DNA from: Candidatus Omnitrophota bacterium
GTDB lineage: Bacteria; Omnitrophota; Gorgyraeia; Gygaellales; Profunditerraquicolaceae
Assembly (NCBI GenBank): GCA_016931435.1
Contig: JAFGET010000175.1
Span: 1 to 9,036, forward strand
Reading direction: 5' to 3'
DNA length: 9,036 nt
Shown one piece after another: positions 1-5,239 of the stretch. A program made the position numbers and the translations under genes. Positions within the stretch are counted from its first letter, which is position 1. Every line of letters begins with the position of its first letter. Under the pieces are notes generated by a model. That model searched no databases. It was not told the origin of the DNA and saw only the letters and a list, made by a program, of their open reading frames with translations.

Positions 1-1
1 G

Positions 2-376
2 TCGTTAAAATATGTATTTGGCCTTTGCCTATTAGCTATTTTAGCCTATAACCTTTTGCCGGGGTTAGCGCTAAAGATACTCACCGGGAAAGCCTACCCT
101 GAGGCTGTTTTCTTGGGCAGGTTATTCAGTATCTCGATGAGCCTCTATAGCCTGCTCTATCTTTTTATTTACTTTTTTCTGTCCGTCGACGACAAGCGTT
201 TTTTAAAATACCTGGCCTTTTTTACCCTTGCTCAATTTTTTGCTATTTCGTATTTGCGCGGCAGCATTATTTACGTGCAACTTATCCTTTGTTTAAATGC
301 CGCGCTGCTTTTTATCATCCATTTTACGCTTTTTTTAATCCCTCGCAGAAATCCCGGGCAGAAGCCAGCGGGATGA
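2..376 (+). CDS. Polysaccharide flippase-like membrane protein, C-terminal part (5' end outside window)
   Basis: The frame is open from the first bases of the window to a TGA at 374-376, so 124 C-terminal residues are visible and the start is missing. A TTG at 56 is in frame but lies inside a hydrophobic segment and is unlikely to be the true start. There are about four membrane segments, near visible residues 3-19, 40-60, 68-84 and 88-113, then a basic tail (RRNPGQKPAG). The pattern 'LPGLALKILTGKAYPEA' followed by a helix with 'SLYSLLY' and a 'DDKRFL' loop is typical of the C-terminal half of oligosaccharide flippases of the Wzx/MATE-like fold, which move lipid-linked glycans across the inner membrane. 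The neighbouring glycosyltransferases fit this. It is inferred from style and context; another polytopic transporter of the locus is possible. The tail is encoded by a hairpin-forming stretch. Confidence 0.6.
   Translation, partial: SLKYVFGLCLLAILAYNLLPGLALKILTGKAYPEAVFLGRLFSISMSLYSLLYLFIYFFLSVDDKRFLKYLAFFTLAQFFAISYLRGSIIYVQLILCLNAALLFIIHFTLFLIPRRNPGQKPAG
351..374 (+). repeat. Hairpin over the end of the flippase-like gene
   Basis: ATCCCG (351-356) pairs with CGGGAT (369-374), and inside it GGC (357-359) pairs with GCC (364-366), leaving an AGAA loop and a 2-nt bulge. The stem reaches the stop codon. A CTTTTTA run follows only at about 388-394, too far for a standard intrinsic terminator. 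A second weak pairing (CGGG 399-402 with CCCCG 409-413) lies just downstream, and the 10-mer CGGGATGAAT occurs at both 369 and 399. It could be a 3'-end structure or a small repeat remnant. Confidence 0.35.
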
Positions 377-450
377 ATGAAATCGTGCTTTTTATGCTCG
401 GGATGAATCCCCGGGCTTAAAGGACGGGGAGATTCAAATAGAAAAACAAA

Positions 451-1245
451 GTGAAAAATATTAAGGGAAAGATATCTATAGTCATGCCTGCTTATAATGA
501 GGCAGAGCGCATTGCCCACGGGATCGAGGAGACCGCCAGGACTTTTAATGATTTCGGCTGCGCCTGGGAACTTTTGGTCATTGATGACGGCTCATCCGAT
601 GATACTTACGCTAAGGCCTGTGCCCTCCTTGAAAAATATCCGCATAATCTTATCGTCAGAAAGAATTCCTTTAATATGGGTAAAGGCAGAGCGCTTAAAA
701 AGTCATTCCGTTACTTAAGCGGCGATCACGTAGTCTTTCTGGACGCGGATATGGATTTGCACCCCGCGCAGATCCAGACGCTTTTTGACATTATGCGCCT
801 GGACCGCGCAGATATCGTGATAGGTTCCAAGATGCACCCTAATTCAATAGTGGATTATCCTTTGCAGCGCAGGCTTATAAGCCTGGTTTATTATCTTTTG
901 GTAAGGGTTTTATTTAAGCTTCCCTGCCATGATACGCAGACCGGATTAAAGTTATTTAAGTCCGAAGTATTGCGCCGGGTCTTGCCGAGGATCTTAGTGA
1001 AAAAATTCGCTTTTGACCTGGAGGTCCTGGTAAATGCCCATCATCTGGGGTTTATGATCACGGAGGCGCCGATAGTATTAAACACCCAAAGGCGATATGG
1101 GCGTATCGGGTTGGGTGCTATATTTGTCACTTTGCGCGATACGCTGGCTGTTTTTTACCGCATGCATATATTAAAATACTATGACCGTATCGATTATTAT
1201 CGCAGTAAAAACATGGCAGAGGCATTTAGAAGAATGCGTCGCTAA
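451..1245 (+). CDS. Family 2 glycosyltransferase, dolichyl/polyprenyl-phosphate sugar synthase (DPM1)-like
   Basis: This is a cytoplasmic GT-A fold glycosyltransferase of 264 residues. It probably moves a sugar from a nucleotide donor to a polyprenyl phosphate or growing glycan; the substrate is not readable. The N-terminal strand is ISIVMPAYNEAERI (8-21). IDDGSSDDTY (44-53) is the nucleotide-binding Asp motif, GKGRALKKS (78-86) follows, and DAD (98-100) is the metal-binding DXD-type motif. CHDTQTGLKLF (159-169) and FDLEVL (188-193) are typical of the DPM1/ALG5-like group. There is no clear C-terminal membrane anchor. The start is GTG at 451: an in-frame TAG at 439 limits extension, and the ATG at 484 would remove the first beta strand. 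No well-spaced ribosome binding site is seen (a GGGGAG at 426-431 is too far). Family members usually end soon after 'FYRMHILKYYDR'; here about 20 further residues lie inside the next gene. Confidence 0.88.
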   Translation: MKNIKGKISIVMPAYNEAERIAHGIEETARTFNDFGCAWELLVIDDGSSDDTYAKACALLEKYPHNLIVRKNSFNMGKGRALKKSFRYLSGDHVVFLDADMDLHPAQIQTLFDIMRLDRADIVIGSKMHPNSIVDYPLQRRLISLVYYLLVRVLFKLPCHDTQTGLKLFKSEVLRRVLPRILVKKFAFDLEVLVNAHHLGFMITEAPIVLNTQRRYGRIGLGAIFVTLRDTLAVFYRMHILKYYDRIDYYRSKNMAEAFRRMRR

Positions 1246-2164
1246 ATGCCTGCAGCTGGATTATCCGGATTTTGAAATAATCATCCTGCCGGATGAGATC
1301 GAGACTGTCCCCGCAGGAGGGCGGGGCACTTGCCCATCCGAGAGGGCAAGGTGCCTAAGCATTATCCCTACCGGCCCTGTCGGTCCTTCTGAAAAAAGAG
1401 ATAAAGCTGTAGATTACGCCCAGGGCGAGATCCTGGCATTTATCGATGATGACGCTTACCCCCATACTGGTTGGCTAAAGCACGCGGTCAAAATTTTTGA
1501 AGACCCGCAAGTGGCTGCCGTAGGCGGGCCGGCTATAACGCCTGAGAATGATAATCTGAGGCAGAAAGCAAGCGGCCTGGTCTTTGCCTCGGTATTAGTA
1601 AGCGGAGATTTTATTTACCGTTATCTTGCCAGGAAAAGAAGGGAAGTAGACGATTATCCTACCTGTAATTTTTTAGTGCGTAAGACTGTCATGCGGCAGC
1701 TGGGGGGATTCAATACAAAATTCTGGCCGGGCGAAGATACAAAATTATGCCTTGAGATAACAGATTTCCTTAAAAAGAAAATAATTTATGACCCGAAGGT
1801 CCTGGTCTATCATCACCGCAGAGAGGTTTTTAGGGGACACCTAAAGCAGGTTTCAAGCTATGCCCTTCATCGCGGTTATTTTGTCAAGCGCTATCCCAAG
1901 ACTTCCCGTAGGGCCGCATATTTTATCCCAAGCATTTTTGTGGCAGGTATTATTCTGGGGGGATTTTTCTCTTTGTTTTTGCCGGCAGTCAGGTGGCTCT
2001 ATTTACCCGGGCTGCTGCTTTATCTCTTGCTTGTCTTTATCTTTAGCCTGAAAAAGGACCTAAGGCTTACACCGCTTATATTTTTCTCAATAATCGCCAC
2101 TCATACCAGTTACGGCATTTATTTCCTTAAAGGCCTTTTTTCAATAAAACTTAAAGAAGAATGA
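1181..2164 (+). CDS. Family 2 glycosyltransferase with C-terminal membrane helices
   Basis: The 327-residue protein starts directly with the GT2 strand VSIIIAVKTW (3-12). It continues with LDYPDFEIIILPDE (26-39), a GPVGPSEKRDKA segment (65-76), the metal-binding FIDDDAYP (87-94), and WPGEDTKLC (182-190), which carries the acidic residues expected near the catalytic base. Hydrophobic segments near 247-270, 272-290 and 297-318 suggest C-terminal membrane helices, placing the catalytic domain on the cytoplasmic face. The ATG at 1181 is the only start that keeps the first strand, so the gene overlaps the preceding one by 65 nt; no ribosome binding site is evident. Residues about 40-59, between the second strand and the GPVGPSEKRD segment, look like an insertion and are encoded by two hairpins. 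The gene ends in an ATGA overlap with the radical SAM gene, so the two are probably co-translated. The acceptor is unknown. Confidence 0.88.
   Translation: MTVSIIIAVKTWQRHLEECVAKCLQLDYPDFEIIILPDEIETVPAGGRGTCPSERARCLSIIPTGPVGPSEKRDKAVDYAQGEILAFIDDDAYPHTGWLKHAVKIFEDPQVAAVGGPAITPENDNLRQKASGLVFASVLVSGDFIYRYLARKRREVDDYPTCNFLVRKTVMRQLGGFNTKFWPGEDTKLCLEITDFLKKKIIYDPKVLVYHHRREVFRGHLKQVSSYALHRGYFVKRYPKTSRRAAYFIPSIFVAGIILGGFFSLFLPAVRWLYLPGLLLYLLLVFIFSLKKDLRLTPLIFFSIIATHTSYGIYFLKGLFSIKLKEE
1309..1355 (+). repeat. Double hairpin inserted in frame in the glycosyltransferase gene
   Basis: CCCCGC (1309-1314) and GCGGGG (1321-1326) form a perfect 6-bp stem with a 6-nt loop. Overlapping it by two bases, GGCACTTGCCC (1325-1335) pairs with GGGCAAGGTGCC (1344-1355), a 7-bp stem plus one bulged base and four or more further pairs, around an 8-nt loop. 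It encodes Gly/Arg/Cys/Pro-rich residues unlike the rest of the enzyme. It looks like a small palindromic element tolerated in a surface loop. Confidence 0.6.
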
Positions 2165-3639
2165 AGATAATTATCTCGTATCCTCCCTTAGCCGACCCTC
2201 AAAAAGGTATCCCGCTTTTATCCCAGAACCGCCAATTCCAGTATTTCAAGGAGCCTACTTATATTTACCCGGTCGTCCCGGCAACGGCTGCTACGATGCT
2301 AAAGCAAGCAGGCCACGATGTCCTTTGGCTTGACTGTATCGCAGAAGACATCCCTTACGAAAAGTTTATAAGTATCATAAAAGAAGAAAAGCCGGATCTG
2401 ATCGCTTTTGAGACTAAAACTCCGGTAGTCAAACAACACTGGAAGATTATAGATAATATCAAGTGTCAGGTATCAGGTGTCAGGTGTGTTTTATTCGGAG
2501 ACCATGTTACGGCCTTACCGCAAGAATCTTTTCAGAACAGCCAGGTCGATTATGTGTTGACAGGCGGCGATTACGATTTCTTATTGTTGAACTTGTGTAA
2601 TGTGCTTGAAAGATTACGAGTTACTAGTTACGAGTTACGAGTTACGGATTTAGAGCCAGGCATCTATTACCGCCAAAACGGCCAGATAAAAAATACCGGT
2701 AAATTTAAGCTCGGCCACGATCTTAACTGCGCGCCTTTCATTGACCGCGCCCTTACCAAATGGCAGCTTTACGCTTATAAAAACGGAAATTACAAGAGGA
2801 CTCCCGGCACTTACATTATGAGCGCAAGGGACTGCTGGTGGGGTAAATGCACTTTTTGTTCCTGGCCTTTGCTTTATCCTGAATTCAGGCTTAGGCAGGC
2901 AAGTAATGTTTTGGATGAGATCGGAAAGATCATCGGCGAATACCGGGTGAGGGAGATCATGGATGATTCAGGCACTTTTCCCGTCGGAGAATGGCTGCGT
3001 GATTTCTGTCAGGGCATGATAAAGAGAGGTTATCATAAAAAGATATATTTAGACTGTAATATGCGTTTCGGGGCGATAAGCCCCCAAGATTATAAATTGA
3101 TGAAAAACGCGGGATTCAGGCTTTTACTTTTTGGCTTAGAGTCAGCAAATCAAACTACGCTTGAGAGGCTAAATAAAAACTTAAAAGTAGAGACAATCAT
3201 CGAAAGCTGTAAGTTAGCCAGAAGTTGCGGCTTATACCCGCATATTACTATTATGTTCGGTTATCCATGGGAGACTTTAGAGCAGGCCCAAAAGACGCTT
3301 GAGTTAGGCAGCTGGCTTCTTAAAAAGGGTTACGCTTACACCATGCAGGCAACGGTAGTGATCCCTTATCCCGGCAGCCGGCTTTTTGAAGAATGCAAAA
3401 AAGAAGGATGGCTAAAGAGCCTGGACTGGGATGATTATGATATGAAGCAACCGATAATGCAGATCCCATTTTCGCAAGAACAGGTAATGGAGTTCGCGCA
3501 GGCAATGTATCAGGTATCTTTTGACCCGAAATTCCTATTAAGGAAGATATTTTCTTTGAGGGACGCGGATGACCTTAAATATCTATTACGCGCCGGGAAA
3601 AAGGTCTTTGGCCACATCTTTGACTTTAGAAAGCAATAG
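2161..3639 (+). CDS. B12-binding-domain radical SAM protein
   Basis: This 492-residue protein has the two-domain layout of cobalamin-binding radical SAM enzymes, many of which methylate or rearrange unactivated carbons. Residues 1-150 resemble the Rossmann-like B12-binding domain (IIISYPPLADPQKG, YPVVPATAATMLKQAGHDVLWLD, then FGDHVTALPQE and DYVLTGGDYD). The His-containing DxHxxG motif is absent, as is common in this class. The radical SAM core begins near 220 with Cys225, Cys230 and Cys233 (CWWGKCTFC) as [4Fe-4S] ligands, spaced CX4CX2C. Later core motifs include LLLFGLESANQTTLERLNK (321-339) and a 'TIMFGYPWET' strand (363-372). It starts in an ATGA overlap with the glycosyltransferase, so it probably belongs to the glycan pathway, perhaps modifying a sugar or the lipid carrier. 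The substrate is unknown. Two 7-bp tandem repeats are translated in frame at residues 101-109 and 151-162. Confidence 0.88.
   Translation: MKIIISYPPLADPQKGIPLLSQNRQFQYFKEPTYIYPVVPATAATMLKQAGHDVLWLDCIAEDIPYEKFISIIKEEKPDLIAFETKTPVVKQHWKIIDNIKCQVSGVRCVLFGDHVTALPQESFQNSQVDYVLTGGDYDFLLLNLCNVLERLRVTSYELRVTDLEPGIYYRQNGQIKNTGKFKLGHDLNCAPFIDRALTKWQLYAYKNGNYKRTPGTYIMSARDCWWGKCTFCSWPLLYPEFRLRQASNVLDEIGKIIGEYRVREIMDDSGTFPVGEWLRDFCQGMIKRGYHKKIYLDCNMRFGAISPQDYKLMKNAGFRLLLFGLESANQTTLERLNKNLKVETIIESCKLARSCGLYPHITIMFGYPWETLEQAQKTLELGSWLLKKGYAYTMQATVVIPYPGSRLFEECKKEGWLKSLDWDDYDMKQPIMQIPFSQEQVMEFAQAMYQVSFDPKFLLRKIFSLRDADDLKYLLRAGKKVFGHIFDFRKQ
2463..2487 (+). repeat. 7-bp tandem repeat (GTGTCAG) inside the radical SAM gene
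   Basis: Three units, GTGTCAG, GTATCAG and GTGTCAG, are followed by a partial GTGT. They encode roughly CQVSGVRC (residues 102-109), just before the conserved VLFGDH strand. One unit differs by a single base; the frame is kept. Confidence 0.8.
2613..2647 (+). repeat. 7-bp tandem repeat (GTTACGA) inside the radical SAM gene
   Basis: Five units in a row: ATTACGA, GTTACTA, GTTACGA, GTTACGA and GTTACGG. Three units make 21 nt, so the peptide repeats every seven residues (LRVTSYE then LRVT, residues 152-162). It sits in the linker between the B12-binding and radical SAM domains, where extra length is tolerable. Confidence 0.85.
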
Positions 3640-3698
3640 CTTGGAGAAAGTGGCGGCAGGGCTGGATCTTTTTTAAGGCGGGGCACTGTTGCGTTTTT

Positions 3699-3704
3699 AA
3701 GGAG
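3699..3704 (+). promoter_or_regulatory. Ribosome binding site that fixes the start at 3711
   Basis: AAGGAG lies six bases before the ATG at 3711. The reading frame stays open further upstream, but without another start codon, so this site decides the N-terminus and shows that no signal peptide is encoded. The rest of the 71-nt spacer (3640-3710) shows no clear promoter or terminator. Confidence 0.7.
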
Positions 3705-3710
3705 TTCTCG

Positions 3711-4715
3711 ATGGCAAATAATTCTTATTCGATAAACAAAGAGAACCAATTGGTCATTCAGCGCGGGGCAAAAAAGTCTGCGCCCAGGGGAAAATTCGTC
3801 AACGATAGGAATAACCGGTTGATCTATCTTTTTCGCGAAAAGGCCTCTTGGCGCAGGGAGTGGGGGCTTAAGGATAAAATAAGGCTTGAGGGGAAATGGA
3901 GCCTGGATAAAAACCACGATTTGGTATTGACCCTTGACGAGGGCAATAATGTTTCTCCAGGCAAAAAGCTTGTTTTAAAGGGTAAGATTATGTCTGTCGC
4001 TAAAGATAGCCTGGTATTTGAACTTAGGAGCCGTGACCTAAACGGCCAAACTCATTTTCAGGTTTTGGGATTATCCGGCGTCTGGAAGGCGGATGAGTAT
4101 AACCGCATAACTTTTATGGTAAAGAGAAAGCTGGGACAAGATGCCCTGGTCTTTGGCGGATCCTGGCAGCTTAATAGAAACCAAGAAATATCATATAGTT
4201 ATGAAAAAATAGACTTAAAAACCAAGACTAAATACAGGCAGAATTTGAAGTTCAGCGGTTATTGGCAGATCGACCGGGCTAACAAGTTGACTTATATACT
4301 TGGCCGTAATCCCCAGTCGCGTTTTGATTTCCGGGTTCAGGTAGAAAGCCCTAATTTATATCCCCAGCAGGGTATGATAAAATACCGTTTAGGTATCGGC
4401 TTAAAGGAAAAAGGCAAGGTCAGGGCTAAGGTCATTACACTCTATGGGAGCTGGAAATTCAGCCGTAAAATTGGGATAAGCTTCCAGATCGAGCGCGGCA
4501 GGCAAAAGCTCCAAAGAATCGAATTCAAAGCCGATTTGTTGTTTAAACATAAAAATAAGGTAAGCATTTCACTGATCAGCAGGGAAAGGGAGCCGTTAGG
4601 CCTTAATCTTATATTGACCAGGAAGTTTTTGACAGCAAATTCAGAGGCATTTTTAAGCTTTAAATCTTTACTGGATAGCCCTGCAATAGAAGCCGGTATC
4701 ACCCTTCCATTTTAA
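3711..4715 (+). CDS. Unrecognised Gly-x-Trp repeat protein, beta-rich
   Basis: I do not recognise this 334-residue protein. It is very basic, strand-rich and nearly Cys-free, and is built from repeats of about 17 residues with the form (L/F)-x-G-x-W-x-hydrophobic-(D/N)-x-x-x-x-(L/I)-x-(Y/F). Clear copies lie at 59-75 (GKWSLDKNHDLVLTL), 121-137 (GVWKADEYNRITFMV), 148-164 (GSWQLNRNQEISYSY), 181-196 (GYWQIDRANKLTYIL) and 244-260 (GSWKFSRKIGISFQI). Weaker ones lie near 6-18, 26-40, 88-106 and 268-288. Unit spacing varies, as in beta-hairpin or solenoid repeats. The last residue is Phe after an alternating strand (AIEAGITLPF), as in outer-membrane beta-barrels, but the N-terminus (MANNSYSINKENQ) has no signal peptide. 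It is the last gene before the regulatory region. A glycan-binding or assembly scaffold role is only a guess from context. Confidence 0.8.
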   Translation: MANNSYSINKENQLVIQRGAKKSAPRGKFVNDRNNRLIYLFREKASWRREWGLKDKIRLEGKWSLDKNHDLVLTLDEGNNVSPGKKLVLKGKIMSVAKDSLVFELRSRDLNGQTHFQVLGLSGVWKADEYNRITFMVKRKLGQDALVFGGSWQLNRNQEISYSYEKIDLKTKTKYRQNLKFSGYWQIDRANKLTYILGRNPQSRFDFRVQVESPNLYPQQGMIKYRLGIGLKEKGKVRAKVITLYGSWKFSRKIGISFQIERGRQKLQRIEFKADLLFKHKNKVSISLISREREPLGLNLILTRKFLTANSEAFLSFKSLLDSPAIEAGITLPF

Positions 4716-4792
4716 TCAAAGACCTCAATTCTTACAGAAACAAATTCATTTATATCGCAAGAGGTTAAGATCAGTTTTGCCGGCGATTTCCC

Positions 4793-4820
4793 TTGACTTT
4801 TTGACTAATTGTGGTAGTAT
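4793..4820 (+). promoter_or_regulatory. Candidate sigma-70 promoter of the regulator and CDP-sugar operon
   Basis: TTGACT (4793-4798) and TAGTAT (4815-4820) are separated by 16 bases and resemble -35 and -10 boxes. A second TTGACT lies at 4801-4806 and could pair with AAATAT (4825-4830) at an 18-base spacing. Starts predicted from the two pairs fall near 4827 and 4837, giving a leader of about 11 nt or none before the ATG at 4838. The rest of 4716-4792 shows no gene and no convincing terminator. Confidence 0.6.
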
Positions 4821-4838
4821 GTTCAAATATTGAACATA
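4818..4838 (+). promoter_or_regulatory. Palindromic operator, probably autoregulatory
   Basis: TATGTTCAA (4818-4826) and TTGAACATA (4830-4838) are perfect 9-bp inverted arms around a 3-nt ATA centre. The site overlaps the end of the candidate -10 box, the predicted transcription start and the first base of the regulator start codon. A dimeric winged-helix protein bound here would block transcription, and the gene immediately downstream encodes one. No second full copy was found in this window. Confidence 0.7.
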
Positions 4839-5230
4839 TGCAAAACAAAAATAACCACCTAGACATATTAGACTCAGAAAAGACCCTCCTTGCGCTTAAG
4901 GAGCTTGAGGTCAATCCGCAGATCACCCAGCGGGCACTGGCGCATAAGCTGGAAGTCAGCCTGGGCAAGGTCAATTTCCTGCTCAATGCCCTGTTAAACA
5001 AAGGGATTATTGAGATAAAGAACTTCAAAAACTCCAAAAACAAGCTCGCCTATACCTATTTGCTTACACCCCATGGTATTAAGACCAAAATAGAACTGAC
5101 GCATAAGTTTTTGACCTGGAAGATACAGGAATATGAAAAGCTGAGGCGTGAAATCGAGCATTTCCAGAAGGAAATCTCTATGAACGATCTCTCTACGGGC
5201 GGTAAAGAGAATAACAATACGCCAGAATAG
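4838..5230 (+). CDS. EPS-associated MarR-family transcriptional regulator
   Basis: This 130-residue winged helix-turn-helix protein matches the small 'MarR_EPS' regulators found in exopolysaccharide loci. Residues 14-58 form the DNA-binding core: NPQITQRALAHKLEVSLGKV (26-45) is the helix-turn-helix, followed by NFLLNALLNKGII. The wing carries the signature KNFKNSKNKLAYTYLLTPHGI (61-81). Residues 93-114 are heptad-like and charged (WKIQEYEKLRREIEHFQKEI), suited to a dimerising coiled coil. The tail is polar. The start is placed at the ATG at 4838; a GTG at 4811 in the same frame would lie upstream of the predicted transcription start and would code through the promoter and operator. No ribosome binding site precedes 4838, which fits a leaderless or near-leaderless message. 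It is first in the operon with the CDP-sugar genes and probably represses its own promoter through the palindrome. Confidence 0.88.
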   Translation: MQNKNNHLDILDSEKTLLALKELEVNPQITQRALAHKLEVSLGKVNFLLNALLNKGIIEIKNFKNSKNKLAYTYLLTPHGIKTKIELTHKFLTWKIQEYEKLRREIEHFQKEISMNDLSTGGKENNNTPE

Positions 5231-5233
5231 GAG
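5229..5233 (+). promoter_or_regulatory. Ribosome binding site of rfbF overlapping the regulator stop codon
   Basis: AGGAG overlaps the TAG stop (5228-5230) of the regulator gene and lies six bases before the ATG at 5240. Ribosomes finishing the regulator would sit on this site, which suggests translational coupling. Confidence 0.7.
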
Positions 5234-5239
5234 CCGAAT

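Noticed and set aside
271..519. Minus-strand open frame across the flippase end
   Set aside because: It has no family likeness or ribosome binding site and is the reverse complement of the flippase-like gene and hairpin region. Other minus-strand frames, such as 3510-3917 and 5838-6224, were dismissed for the same reason.
1181..1245. Frameshift fusing the two glycosyltransferases into one broken gene
   Set aside because: Each frame encodes a complete GT2 domain with its own N-terminal strand and DXD-type motif, so they are two genes, not halves of one.
1315..1320. AGGAGG as a ribosome binding site for an internal start
   Set aside because: No ATG, GTG or TTG lies at a useful distance downstream, and the word is explained by the hairpin loop.
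2463..2647. The two repeat arrays as a CRISPR
   Set aside because: Units are 7 bp, contiguous and without spacers, and both lie within an intact coding region.
1320..3687. Shared 11-mer GGCGGGGCACT at 1320-1330 and 3677-3687
   Set aside because: A single 11-base match between two sites is expected by chance in a 9-kb window, and the second site lacks the hairpin partner.
4716..4792. Intrinsic terminator after the Gly-x-Trp repeat gene
   Set aside because: No GC-rich stem followed by a T run is present, so read-through into the regulator operon cannot be excluded.
4811..4837. GTG at 4811 as the start of the regulator gene
   Set aside because: It would translate through the -10 box and operator, lies at or before the predicted transcription start, and adds nine residues with no family likeness. 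The ATG at 4838 fits better.
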